From Flavobacteriales bacterium (GTDB lineage: Bacteria > Bacteroidota > Bacteroidia > Flavobacteriales_D > Crocinitomicaceae), in NCBI GenBank assembly GCA_013373595.1, contig JABXHO010000051.1, forward strand, positions 1 to 53,686: a DNA stretch of 53,686 nt. Direction: 5' to 3'. The notes under the pieces are model-generated. The model saw nothing but the letters and a program-made list of their open reading frames with translations, made no database searches and was not told the DNA's origin. A program made the position numbers and the translations under genes. Shown piece by piece: positions 16,218 through 25,314 of this stretch; the stretch's first letter is position 1, and every line of letters begins with the position of its first letter.

Positions 16218-19200
16218 ATGTTGAATTTTCTGCGAAAAGCAATACTACTTTGTGCGGTCATTTTTCCGTTTTTCGGTTTGGCGCAGTATTCGGGACTCCG
16301 AACACTCAGGGTAGCTCACGCAGATACTATTCAACTTGATTCGCTTTCGATTTACCCCAATTCCTTTGAAATCATATGTGGAGAAACAACGTTCTCTTCC
16401 GAAAACTATGAACTGGATTATGCGAAATCGCAGTTGTTACTTCGGGAAAAATGTGACGATTCACTTCAAATTACTTTTCGTGTTTTACCTTTCGATTTAA
16501 GTTCTCCCGTGTACGCGCGCGACACCAGTGTGATTTATTCTCAAGAAAAAGGCATGCGCGAGCGTTTCATGATTACCTCGAATCAGGCAAATGCAGATAT
16601 TTTTGGAGGAGCAGGTTTGAACAAACAAGGAAGTATTTCGCGTGGTGTTTCCTTCGGGAATAATCAAGATTTGGGCGTTAACTCTACCTTGAACCTTGAG
16701 CTTTCAGGACAAATTGCGCCCAACTTAAAACTTCTAGCGTCCGTTTCCGACGATAATTTACCCATTCAAGCCGATGGAAACACCAATAAGCTGCAAGAGT
16801 TTGATCAAGTATTTATTCAAGTGTATAACGATCAATTGAAGCTGATTGCCGGGGATTTCTGGCTGTACAAACCAAAAGGATACTTCTTGACGTACAAGAA
16901 ACGCGCTCAAGGACTCACTATTAACTACAATTGGTCTCCTCAAAAAGGTAAGGTTTGGAAAACGCAGGCGAGTGGAGCGCTTTCGAGAGGGAAATTCCAA
17001 CGCCAAATTATTCAAGGGGTGGAAGGAAACCAAGGTCCGTACCGTTTGCGTGGAGCTCAAAATGAACCCTTTATCATTGTGTTGGCAGGAACCGAAAAGG
17101 TGTTTATTGACGGGAAACAATTGGAGCGTGGTCAATCATTTGATTACGTGATCGATTACAATACTGCCGAGGTGACGTTTACCGCTCGAAATCAAATCAC
17201 AAAGGATTCACGTATTGTTATCGAGTTTCAATATTCTGATCAGAACTATGCGCGTAGTCTGTTTCAATCCTCCACTTCCTACAAAACTGACCGTTTTGAG
17301 TTCTGGATCAATGGGTATTCGGAACAAGATGCCCGAAATCAAACCTTGCAGCAGGAGTTAACGACTTCACAGAAACAGCTTTTATCAAATATTGGCGATA
17401 CCTTGAGTTTGGCGCGCGCTTCGAGCATCGATTCCGTCGGATACTTTGAAAATCAAAACCTGTATAAAATGGTTTCGATTGCTGGTTACGATTCCGTACT
17501 GGTCTATTCGGTGAATCCAGACTCCGCATTTTATCGCGCTACTTTTCAACAAGTGGGACAGGGAAATGGAGATTATGTCTTCAGTAACTACAACGCGCTT
17601 GGAAAAGTCTTCAAATGGGTTGAGCCAATTGCGGGAGTATCGCAAGGAGATTATGCACCTTCTAGAACGATAATTACTCCGAAGCAACGTCAAATGGTTA
17701 CTTCTGGAATTGCGCTGAAAATCACAGATCGACTTAAATTTGAAACGGAATTGGCCTATTCCAAGTTTGATCAAAATACGTTCTCCCGCCTCGATAGCAA
17801 AGACGATCAGAGTTTTGGAGCACTTTCGCGTTTAACGGGAGATATTCCACTTTCTCGAGACAGTGTGCCCGATTGGTTGTTGCGCACAACGGTGGAGATT
17901 GAAGCACGCGATCGAAATTTTAGTCCAATTGAACAATACCGAAGTGTGGAGTTTGATCGCGATTGGAATACACGAAACAAAGGTTACGAAGGAAATCAAT
18001 TGGCTTCCAAGCTCGGTGCGAATTTCATGAATCGGAATTACGGGAATATCAATATTCAGGGACAGCAATTTTTGATTGGAACGGATTACAGCGGTTTCCG
18101 TGGGTTCACCAATGGAAAATGGAAGCAAAAAGGATTTTCTGCCACGTGGGATGGAAGTTATTTGTCAAGTGCTACCACAGAACTGAATGAGTTTGTGCGT
18201 CACCGCGCGGACATTTCGCAATCGCTTGGTTGGTTTAAGATTGGGTTCAAAGACGATCATGAATTGAATCGCTTCACAACGGACATTTTGCAACCAGCGA
18301 GTTATCAATTTTTCGACTATCAATTCTACATTGCCAATAGCGATTCCATCAAAAACAACTACCGAATTTTTTACCGCGAGCGGATAGATGATCGATCGGA
18401 TAGTACACAACTTCAACGTGCAGCGAAGGCAAGGTCAATTGGAGCAGAGGTGAATTTCACGCAGTGGAAAAACCAATCGCTCAATGTTGTGACGAGCTAT
18501 CGAGAGCTAGTGGTGACCAATTCGGATTTGATCAACTCAACTCCTGAAAACACCGTGTTGGGTCGAATAGATTATCAGCTCAAAGCATTCAAAAGTGCAG
18601 TCACCTTAAACACCTTCTACGAAGTAGGTTCGGGGCTTGAGTTGAAGCGCGAATTTTTGTACATCAAGGTGAATGATGGACAGGGTGTTTACACGTGGAT
18701 TGACTACAACGGTGATGGTATCAAAGACCTGAATGAATTCGAGATTGCGCAATTTGCCGATCAGGCGAGCTACATTCGTGTATTTACGCCGAGTAATGAG
18801 TACGTGAAAACCTATTCGAATGAATTGAATCAATCCTTGTACATTCGACCCGATCGTGTTTGGGCAAGAAAGAAAGGAGTATTGAAGACGATTTCACGTT
18901 TTTCCAATCAGACACGTGTTCGAATTCGTCGCAAGACAAATGTATTCAATGGAAACGCAGCATTTAATCCCTTCTTTTCCGATATCTCGGATACTTCATT
19001 GATTTCCACCACATCCAACTTGAGAAATACCTTGTACTTCAATCGCACATCGAGTGTTTTTGGTGCGCAATACATCTATCAGGATATTTCAAGCAAAACG
19101 CTTTTGGCAAGTGGTTTCGACTCGCGCTCGCTAAAATCGCATGAATTTTCCGTGCGCTGGAACATCAAAAAGCAATTTACATTGGAAACGAAATCATCCG

Positions 19201-19655
19201 TAGGAAGTAAAACTTCTGCCGCCGATTACACATCAGGACGCGATTACAATTTGTCTTTTTACACCATTGAACCAAGTTTCATTTATCAGCCATCCACCAC
19301 GTTTCGAATTACTTTGGATGGACGTCTAGCGAAAAAAACAAATGCACCAGTTTTTGGTGGAGAAGTAGCGAATGTGCAAGAAGTGGGGAGCACATTTAAG
19401 TACAATCAAGCTGAAAAAGGCAGTTTATTGGGAGGCATCAAAACTGTGATTATCGAATATGACGGAGATGTAAATTCGGCATTAGGCTTTGAGATGTTGG
19501 AGGCACTTCGACCAGGGGTGAATTACACATGGAATCTTGGTTACCAACGATCCATATCACGAAATCTTCAACTGTCTATTCAATACAACGGTCGAAAGTC
19601 GGAAGGAAACAGAGTGATCCACTCGGGTGGTATGGAGGTTCGTGCATTTTTCTAG
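16218..19655 (+). CDS. Large outer-membrane beta-barrel-type protein
   Basis: A 1145-residue exported protein. A signal peptide ends at GLAQ (about 23). Residues 125-200 hold a block common to large Bacteroidota outer-membrane proteins (GSISRGVSFGNNQDLGVNS, then NLKLLASVSDDNLPIQADG and FDQVFIQVYND), followed by some 900 residues of alternating polar/hydrophobic strands and a C-terminal Phe-Phe, as in outer-membrane beta-barrels. An EF-hand-like loop DYNGDGIKDLNEFE lies near residue 830, suggesting a calcium site in an extracellular or plug region. I do not know a defined function. The next gene starts 39 bp downstream, with its own -7 box between. Confidence 0.75.
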   Translation: MLNFLRKAILLCAVIFPFFGLAQYSGLRTLRVAHADTIQLDSLSIYPNSFEIICGETTFSSENYELDYAKSQLLLREKCDDSLQITFRVLPFDLSSPVYARDTSVIYSQEKGMRERFMITSNQANADIFGGAGLNKQGSISRGVSFGNNQDLGVNSTLNLELSGQIAPNLKLLASVSDDNLPIQADGNTNKLQEFDQVFIQVYNDQLKLIAGDFWLYKPKGYFLTYKKRAQGLTINYNWSPQKGKVWKTQASGALSRGKFQRQIIQGVEGNQGPYRLRGAQNEPFIIVLAGTEKVFIDGKQLERGQSFDYVIDYNTAEVTFTARNQITKDSRIVIEFQYSDQNYARSLFQSSTSYKTDRFEFWINGYSEQDARNQTLQQELTTSQKQLLSNIGDTLSLARASSIDSVGYFENQNLYKMVSIAGYDSVLVYSVNPDSAFYRATFQQVGQGNGDYVFSNYNALGKVFKWVEPIAGVSQGDYAPSRTIITPKQRQMVTSGIALKITDRLKFETELAYSKFDQNTFSRLDSKDDQSFGALSRLTGDIPLSRDSVPDWLLRTTVEIEARDRNFSPIEQYRSVEFDRDWNTRNKGYEGNQLASKLGANFMNRNYGNINIQGQQFLIGTDYSGFRGFTNGKWKQKGFSATWDGSYLSSATTELNEFVRHRADISQSLGWFKIGFKDDHELNRFTTDILQPASYQFFDYQFYIANSDSIKNNYRIFYRERIDDRSDSTQLQRAAKARSIGAEVNFTQWKNQSLNVVTSYRELVVTNSDLINSTPENTVLGRIDYQLKAFKSAVTLNTFYEVGSGLELKREFLYIKVNDGQGVYTWIDYNGDGIKDLNEFEIAQFADQASYIRVFTPSNEYVKTYSNELNQSLYIRPDRVWARKKGVLKTISRFSNQTRVRIRRKTNVFNGNAAFNPFFSDISDTSLISTTSNLRNTLYFNRTSSVFGAQYIYQDISSKTLLASGFDSRSLKSHEFSVRWNIKKQFTLETKSSVGSKTSAADYTSGRDYNLSFYTIEPSFIYQPSTTFRITLDGRLAKKTNAPVFGGEVANVQEVGSTFKYNQAEKGSLLGGIKTVIIEYDGDVNSALGFEMLEALRPGVNYTWNLGYQRSISRNLQLSIQYNGRKSEGNRVIHSGGMEVRAFF

Positions 19656-19666
19656 TTGATTTTTCA

Positions 19667-19674
19667 TAATTTTG
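19667..19674 (+). promoter_or_regulatory. -7 promoter element (TAATTTTG) of the SpoIIE gene
   Basis: Exact match to TAnnTTTG 20 bp before the start codon. No convincing -33 element at the usual distance, so confidence is limited. Confidence 0.35.
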
Positions 19675-19694
19675 CCGAGGATTAGGTTTAACGG

Positions 19695-21788
19695 ATGAAA
19701 AACGGGTTACTTTTATTTCTTCTGATCTCTTTTTTGAGCTTCGGACAAGATCAATTAGTTATTGATTCAGAAGGTTCGCTATTTGGTAAGCCCGTCACTG
19801 AGGGGATGCATTACTATGAAGATGTAGATGCTCAAATTTCTCCATCGAACTTTTTAGTGAAAAAGCCGTTTTTGAAGAAATTCCGAATGACTTCCAAGGT
19901 GGTCAATCTTGATTTCACACAATCTGCCTACTTCGTTCATTTTTCCATCCAAAATAAAAGTGATTTTGATCAGTCAATCGTATTGGAAACAGCACGTCCG
20001 TTTACCAATCAGGTTGAATTGTTGTGTATTACGAATGGAGTGAAGGAATATTCGGGGGATGCGATTCCATTTTCTAAGAAAAGTATTCCTACCAATGTAA
20101 GTGCATTACCACTTTCCATTCCGAAAGGTGAAACCTACGAATACGTGCTACGTGTTGCGAGTGAAGGCGAAAACTTGGGATTCTCAATGACCTTTTACGA
20201 CAAGGACACATTCATTTCTATTGATTCCAATCAGAAGTTGTTTATAGGTGTTTTTCTTGGGATTTTCATTTTCGTGATCATCATCTACATAGCGTTCTAC
20301 TTGATGCTTCGTGAGCGCTTGTTCTTGATATACGTCTTGTATGCGCTCTTTTCCGGAATGATGCAATTCGCAATTGACGGACACATGCATGAGTTTGTGT
20401 TTCTGTCGGGCGGATACTTTACGCAGCATTGCGTCATTGTGATAGCGGGACTCGCCGTAATACTCGGAATGCAATACGCTACGCGTTACCTCGCTTTGGA
20501 AGGTTTTTGGAAGCGCGTGGGTCAGGTTATCATTGCCATGGTTTTGATCACAATGGTTCTTTCCTTGATTCCACAAGTGCGTTTCGAAATTCCGTACAGG
20601 CTCGTCAATAATTTTTCCATGTTCGGATTGATCTTCATGATCGTAACGGGCTTGGTACAACGGAGGAAGCGACGAGTCAATAACTTATTTTTGATAGGAC
20701 TTTCATTTTTGGTGCTCGGCGGATTTGTATTTATTCTTGGAAATCTCGGTGTAGTAGACGCGCCGTTTATCACGCAAAATGCTTTGAAGTTAGGAACGCT
20801 GTTGGAGATGATTTCCCTAGCGATTTTAATGGCAGGACGTTACAAACGATTGCAGGAAGAACGAGAGGTAGCCCAAAAGGCGCTATTGATTGAGTTGGAG
20901 GAGAAAAACCGGATCACGAAAGAAGCAAAGGAGCTTTTGGAGATTGAGGTGAAAGAGCGAACAAAGGAAATTGAGGCGCAACGTCTGGAATTAAAAGAGA
21001 AAAATGAAGATTTCATCGCGAGTGTGACCTACGCCGAACGAATTCAAAGTGCGGTATTGTCAAATGAGGAGAAGTTTCAGAACCTGTTACCGAATTCGTT
21101 CGTATTTCTTCAACCAAAAGATGTGGTTAGCGGCGACTTTTACTGGATTGATGAACTGAATTCGAGTGATAGTGATGAAGGAATGGTTAGCTATGTAACG
21201 GCGGATTGTACGGGACATGGAGTGCCAGGAGCGTTGGTAAGTATCATTGGTAATCACTTGTTGGATGCAGGAAAAGCGTCGAATAGTTTATTGAATCCAG
21301 GGAAGGCATTGGATGAATTGAGTTTGGGCATGAATGCTGCTTTGAACTCAAGGTACGTGAGTGAGCAGATCCGCGACGGAATGGATTTAACACTTTGCTT
21401 AATTGACAAAACAAAGCGCGTTTTACATTTCTCGGGTGCCCGAAATTCGGCGTATATCGTTCGAAATGGTGAGTTAACAGAGTTGAAGGGGGATCGAAAA
21501 TCAATTGGATTCAACCCGCTTGAGGAATCGCATGAGTTCGAGACACAGACCTTCCAACTCGAAAAAGGCGATATGATTTACACGTGCTCGGATGGTTATG
21601 CTGATCAGTTTGGCGGTCCGAAAGGGAAGAAGTTCATGTCGAAGCGTTTAAAATCGCTCTTTGTTCAAATTAGTGATTTGCCATTTTCGGAACAGCGATC
21701 TATCTTGGTTCAAACCTTGGACGATTGGAAAGGAAAGCTCGAGCAGCTTGATGATATTTTGGTGGTTGGTGTACGGATTACAGATTAA
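19695..21788 (+). CDS. 7TMR-DISM sensor with C-terminal SpoIIE/PP2C serine phosphatase
   Basis: A 697-residue signalling protein. Signal peptide (1-18), periplasmic 7TMR-DISM extracellular domain of jelly-roll type (about 20-165), seven transmembrane helices (about 180-385), a charged coiled coil (about 385-445), and a C-terminal SpoIIE-type PP2C phosphatase. The metal-binding residues of the phosphatase are all present: Asp in VSGDFYW, Asp in TADCTGHGVPGA, Asp in CSDGYADQFGG and Asp in LDDILVV. It should sense an extracellular ligand and dephosphorylate a Ser/Thr-phosphorylated partner such as an anti-anti-sigma protein; no such partner is encoded nearby. Its stop overlaps the convergent ppx gene by 4 bp. 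Confidence 0.92.
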   Translation: MKNGLLLFLLISFLSFGQDQLVIDSEGSLFGKPVTEGMHYYEDVDAQISPSNFLVKKPFLKKFRMTSKVVNLDFTQSAYFVHFSIQNKSDFDQSIVLETARPFTNQVELLCITNGVKEYSGDAIPFSKKSIPTNVSALPLSIPKGETYEYVLRVASEGENLGFSMTFYDKDTFISIDSNQKLFIGVFLGIFIFVIIIYIAFYLMLRERLFLIYVLYALFSGMMQFAIDGHMHEFVFLSGGYFTQHCVIVIAGLAVILGMQYATRYLALEGFWKRVGQVIIAMVLITMVLSLIPQVRFEIPYRLVNNFSMFGLIFMIVTGLVQRRKRRVNNLFLIGLSFLVLGGFVFILGNLGVVDAPFITQNALKLGTLLEMISLAILMAGRYKRLQEEREVAQKALLIELEEKNRITKEAKELLEIEVKERTKEIEAQRLELKEKNEDFIASVTYAERIQSAVLSNEEKFQNLLPNSFVFLQPKDVVSGDFYWIDELNSSDSDEGMVSYVTADCTGHGVPGALVSIIGNHLLDAGKASNSLLNPGKALDELSLGMNAALNSRYVSEQIRDGMDLTLCLIDKTKRVLHFSGARNSAYIVRNGELTELKGDRKSIGFNPLEESHEFETQTFQLEKGDMIYTCSDGYADQFGGPKGKKFMSKRLKSLFVQISDLPFSEQRSILVQTLDDWKGKLEQLDDILVVGVRITD

Positions 21789-22678
21789 CTTTTCTGTTTT
21801 CGCTTCGAATGCTTAAGGTGCATGCTGTAGATCATTCCATCCGATAGACCAATTTTTGGGACAATAATTTCATCGCAGACCAACTCTTTCATGATGTACA
21901 AATAGATATCGAGTGCAGGTACGATAACATCAGCACGGTCCGGTCGCAATTGGAATTTTGTCATGCGTTGAACCATCGAGAGTTCATCGAGCTCGTTACG
22001 AAGTGTATTCATCTTTTCGAAAGAAATCGGCTCCATGTGTCCCGCTCCAAGCAATTTATGCACTTTGTTAATGTTACCACCTGTGGCGTAAATCTGTCGG
22101 ACCGTTTCCAAGTCGATGTGCTTGGCAACCCAATTGTTGATTTGCGACCAAATGTCTTTGGATACTTTTCCCTTCAATAAACGGATCGTCCCAATTTTAA
22201 ATGATTTTGAAGCGGTTCGAACACCGTTTTCAAATACACTTACTTCGGTGCTTCCTCCTCCAACGTCAATTACGATAAATGGAGTGGCTTTGTCGACCCC
22301 CATGAGAAAGAAGGTGGATAATATGAGCTTTGCTTCTTCTGATCCTGCAATGATTTCAACATCTACTCCTGTTTCCTCACGTAGCATTTTCTGAACTTCT
22401 AGACCATTTTTTGCTTCACGCATGGCAGAGGTAGCACAGGCACGGAGTTCTTTAACATCAAATAGCTCTGAAATTAGCTTGAAGGCCTGCATGCTTTTTC
22501 GAAATTCGCTTTGCTTTTTCTCTGGGATAATACCATCCTCAAAAACACTCTCCCCAAGCCGCAGTGGGATTCGAGTATAGGATAGTTTTTTCACAAAAGA
22601 AGTTCCTTCTATTTCGGTGACTTCACCAATGAGTAGTCGCGCTGCGTTGGTTCCAATGTCGATAGCTGCATATTGCAT
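21785..22678 (-). CDS. Ppx/GppA family exopolyphosphatase
   Basis: A 297-residue phosphatase of the Ppx/GppA family, which removes phosphate from polyphosphate or hydrolyses pppGpp. It has the actin-like ATPase phosphate-1 motif AAIDIGTNAARLLIGE at the N terminus and the phosphate-2 motif VIDVGGGSTEVSVF near residue 138. It is the short, catalytic-core form (about 300 residues) common in Bacteroidota, lacking the long C-terminal HD-type domain of E. coli Ppx. Which substrate it uses cannot be told from sequence. A TAATTTTG -7 box lies within 13 bp of the start codon, implying a very short leader. A stretch with two dispersed repeats follows upstream. Confidence 0.9.
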   Translation of the reverse strand: MQYAAIDIGTNAARLLIGEVTEIEGTSFVKKLSYTRIPLRLGESVFEDGIIPEKKQSEFRKSMQAFKLISELFDVKELRACATSAMREAKNGLEVQKMLREETGVDVEIIAGSEEAKLILSTFFLMGVDKATPFIVIDVGGGSTEVSVFENGVRTASKSFKIGTIRLLKGKVSKDIWSQINNWVAKHIDLETVRQIYATGGNINKVHKLLGAGHMEPISFEKMNTLRNELDELSMVQRMTKFQLRPDRADVIVPALDIYLYIMKELVCDEIIVPKIGLSDGMIYSMHLKHSKRKQKS

Positions 22679-22683
22679 GCAAA

Positions 22684-22691
22684 CAAAATTA
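22684..22691 (-). promoter_or_regulatory. -7 promoter element (TAATTTTG) of ppx
   Basis: Exact TAnnTTTG on the minus strand, 5 bp from the start codon, so transcription would begin at or next to the ATG. No clear -33 box. Confidence 0.35.
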
Positions 22692-22792
22692 AAAGAATAT
22701 GCTGATGAATTGAAGGATGGGTGAGGAACTTATTAACAGGGTTGGTTTATGAGTGGATTGTTTTGTTTGGGGGGGATTTTTGGGTTTGTTTG

Positions 22793-22812
22793 CATTTCCT
22801 AGGATTTGGCAA
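22793..22812 (+). repeat. Dispersed 20-bp repeat, copy 5
   Basis: Exact consensus CATTTCCTAGGATTTGGCAA. Same orientation as copy 6, 143 bp apart. Confidence 0.85.
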
Positions 22813-22935
22813 AGCTGAGACTGTTGACAGCGGATATACTCTTCTTTGGTGAGTTGGGTTATGTTTATCGTTTGATAGATGGAAAGGAGTGATGAGGGTG
22901 GGGATGGAAATTCCGTTTTATTTGTTAGTTATTGG

Positions 22936-22955
22936 CATTTCCTAGGATTTGGCAA
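22936..22955 (+). repeat. Dispersed 20-bp repeat, copy 6
   Basis: Exact consensus. With copy 7 it brackets the IS1595-like gene in inverted orientation, a 996-bp unit with 19 of 20 matching ends. Confidence 0.85.
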
Positions 22956-23202
22956 AACGTGGCTTGATCGAATTTTTTGTCCATTGTTGGGGTGAAGAGG
23001 AAACTCTATAGATGTCAGTATTATTTGAAGTGATATTACGGTTACTTAGCCTTGTGTCGAAAGGGATTCAATAATAATCTGCTTATTATCAATATTTCGA
23101 GATCCCATGTATAATGAAGGGCTTTTCTAATTATAAACTTTGTCGAATGATTCTAGACCTTATGCTAAAATAGTCCCCAAATATTCTAATGAGTGCTTGC
23201 TT

Positions 23203-23252
23203 CATTGTGATAGTTTTTCGTAACTTAAATAAGACCTAATACTATCACAATG
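23203..23252. promoter_or_regulatory. 12-bp inverted repeat spanning the start codon of the IS1595-like gene
   Basis: CATTGTGATAGT (23203-23214) and ACTATCACAATG (23241-23252) are perfect inverted repeats separated by 26 bp; the right arm ends in the ATG itself. It could be a two-half-site operator for self-regulation or an RNA hairpin hiding the start codon. Confidence 0.6.
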
Positions 23253-23885
23253 ACATTAACCTACATTCAGACGCATTTGAATACGCACAAAAAGTGCGTA
23301 AAATACCTTGAAAAGTTAAGATGGAAAGGGAAGCCAACATGTCCCTATTGCGGAAGCGATAAAAGTACATCGAAACAACTGAGACATACGTGTCATCAAT
23401 GTAAAAGATCGTACAGTGTAACGGTCAAAACGACTTTCCATAATTCAAATTTACCTTTGAACAAGTGGCTTTCTGCGATATCGATAATCCTCTCGGCCAA
23501 AAAGGGTGTTTCATCGTTGCAATTGGCGCGCGATATATCGGTCAATAAGAATACTGCCTGGTTGTTGCAAATGAAAATACGTGCCGCGATGGCTGAAGGA
23601 GAATTCGAGTATTTTAAACCCGAAAAGAGGGAGTTGAGAGTTACATTTACTGGAAGAATGAATGAAGTCAAGAAATGGATTTCTTATGAAAAAGAGGATG
23701 TTGACTCATCGAATAGAGATCAACATTTATGGAATCATTTGAAGAGGGCGATTATTGGTCAGTATCATCGGATTGATGAGCGCTACCTATATCGCTATGT
23801 AGATGAAATAAGGTTCAAATTTGATCGAAAGTCGAAGACTTTTTTCGGTTATGAGGATCTTATATCAAAGGTGTTGAAGCTTTGA
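23250..23885 (+). CDS. IS1595-like transposase-derived protein lacking the DDE catalytic core
   Basis: A 211-residue protein with the conserved start of IS1595/ISXO2-type transposases: a zinc ribbon (CPYCGS at about 31-36 and CHQCKRSYSV at about 49-58) and a helical DNA-binding part (PLNKWLSAISIILSAKKGVS, then LARDISVNKNTAWLLQMKIRAAM, to about 113). The central DDE domain, normally some 110-120 residues with the two catalytic Asp (the EIDE..VGG and TD regions), is missing. The far C-terminal piece is kept (SNRDQHLWNHLKRAIIGQYH...RYVDE...RFKFDRK), where the third catalytic Glu (N-x-I-E-x-F-W in active enzymes) aligns with Gln. The frame is intact, so it may be domesticated as a DNA-binding protein or repressor rather than mere decay. 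It is enclosed by inverted copies of the 20-bp repeat. Confidence 0.8.
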   Translation: MTLTYIQTHLNTHKKCVKYLEKLRWKGKPTCPYCGSDKSTSKQLRHTCHQCKRSYSVTVKTTFHNSNLPLNKWLSAISIILSAKKGVSSLQLARDISVNKNTAWLLQMKIRAAMAEGEFEYFKPEKRELRVTFTGRMNEVKKWISYEKEDVDSSNRDQHLWNHLKRAIIGQYHRIDERYLYRYVDEIRFKFDRKSKTFFGYEDLISKVLKL

Positions 23886-23911
23886 TCCCGCCGATGATAT
23901 CCGAAGAGCAT

Positions 23912-23931
23912 TTGCCAAATTCTAGGAAATG
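23912..23931 (-). repeat. Dispersed 20-bp repeat, copy 7
   Basis: On the minus strand CATTTCCTAGAATTTGGCAA, 19 of 20 to the consensus, 26 bp past the IS1595-like stop codon and inverted relative to copies 5 and 6. Confidence 0.85.
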
Positions 23932-23953
23932 ATGAGCCTCGAAATAAAAGAAC

Positions 23954-25264
23954 CTACTTCTTCCTAAAGAAAATCTTCAATGGAACTCCTGTAAACAAGA
24001 ATTCATCACGAAGTCGGTTCTCCAAAAATCGCTTATAGCTATCTGGAATGTACTGTGGTAAATTACAGAAGAAGGCGAAGGTTGGTGAATGTGTTGGAAG
24101 TTGCTGAATGTACTTAATTCGGATGTATTTTCCTTTCACCGAAGGTGGAGGAGTCGCCATAATGATTTCTTGCATTACATCATTCAGTTCTGAAGTAGGA
24201 ATCTTACGCGTTCTATTCTCATATACCTCCATTACCGTTTCCAATGCCTTATGAATTCGCTGCTTTTCTACCGTTGAGGTAAAAATAATAGGAACATCGT
24301 TGAAAGGTGCAAGTTGCTCTCGAATTTTCTCTTCGTACTCGCCCATGGTTTTGTGATCCTTTTCAATCAAATCCCATTTATTAATAAGAACAACCACCCC
24401 TTTTGAGTTTTTCTCAATAATGTAGAAGATGTGCAAATCCTGCTTTTGAATACCTTCCGTTGCATCTACCATAAAGACACATACATCGGAGCTTTCAATA
24501 GCACGGATGGAGCGTAGAACGGAGTAGTATTCAATGTCTTCTTGAACTTTCGCTTTTTTTCGAATTCCAGCAGTATCAACAAGCATGAAGTCAAAGCCAA
24601 ACGATTTATAGCGAGTATTTACAGTATCCCTTGTCGTTCCAGAGATGTCAGTTACAATATTTCGATCTTCACCTGTTAAGGCATTAACCAAAGACGATTT
24701 TCCAACATTCGGTTTTCCAACAATTGCAATATGTGGCAAGCTCGATTCTTCATCCGACTCTTCCACATCCTTATCGAAATCTTTAATGATATCATCTAGG
24801 AGATCTCCCGTTCCGCTTCCGTTCGTTGCCGAAAGATCATATACATCACCTAACCCGAGAGACCAGAATTCAGACGAAAGTCCAAGTCGTTGTGTATTAT
24901 CTACCTTATTCGCTACTACAAATACTTTTTTGCCAGATTTGCGAAGAAGTTTGGCTACCACTTCATCTAGATCAACGATTCCCGTCATTACATCCAAAAC
25001 AAAGACAATAACGTTGGCTTCGTCAATGGCGATTTCCACTTGCTTTCGGATTTCTGCTTCGAAGATGTCATCAGATCCTTTCACATAACCTCCAGTATCA
25101 ATTACCGAAAATTCAGTTCCATTCCATTCTCCTCGACCATATAGTCGATCACGCGTCACACCACTTACCTCCTTCACGATTGCTCGTGTTGATTCGGTGA
25201 GACGGTTGAATAAGGTTGATTTTCCTACATTCGGACGACCTACAATTGCGATAATGTTTCCCAT
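23954..25264 (-). CDS. der: Ribosome biogenesis GTPase Der (EngA)
   Basis: Essential double GTPase that assists 50S subunit assembly. The 436-residue length is normal. Two G domains in tandem: G1 motifs GRPNVGKST (about 8-16) and GKPNVGKSS (about 183-191), each with DTGG/DTAG G3 motifs (DTGGYVKG and [11 protein letters not shown]) and NKVD/NKWD G4 motifs, followed by the C-terminal KH-like domain ending in a basic tail (PLKIFFRKK). It lies directly next to era in the same direction (50-bp gap), a common pairing in Bacteroidota. Confidence 0.97.
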   Translation of the reverse strand: MGNIIAIVGRPNVGKSTLFNRLTESTRAIVKEVSGVTRDRLYGRGEWNGTEFSVIDTGGYVKGSDDIFEAEIRKQVEIAIDEANVIVFVLDVMTGIVDLDEVVAKLLRKSGKKVFVVANKVDNTQRLGLSSEFWSLGLGDVYDLSATNGSGTGDLLDDIIKDFDKDVEESDEESSLPHIAIVGKPNVGKSSLVNALTGEDRNIVTDISGTTRDTVNTRYKSFGFDFMLVDTAGIRKKAKVQEDIEYYSVLRSIRAIESSDVCVFMVDATEGIQKQDLHIFYIIEKNSKGVVVLINKWDLIEKDHKTMGEYEEKIREQLAPFNDVPIIFTSTVEKQRIHKALETVMEVYENRTRKIPTSELNDVMQEIIMATPPPSVKGKYIRIKYIQQLPTHSPTFAFFCNLPQYIPDSYKRFLENRLRDEFLFTGVPLKIFFRKK

Positions 25265-25314
25265 GATTTCTTACTTAACTGCTGCACCGAATGGCGCAAT
25301 GGAATATTTCGATT

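Larger units (their letters stand above)
22679..23249. other. Intergenic region with two direct copies of the 20-bp repeat
   Basis: No gene is visible. It contains two direct copies of the dispersed repeat (22793-22812 and 22936-22955), a G-run, and near its right end one arm of a 12-bp inverted repeat that reaches into the next start codon. Confidence 0.65.

Noticed and set aside
22936-23931. The repeat-bounded unit as an active, complete insertion sequence
   Set aside because: No target-site duplication is visible outside the repeats, the transposase lacks its catalytic core, and isolated copies of the same 20-mer occur without a gene.
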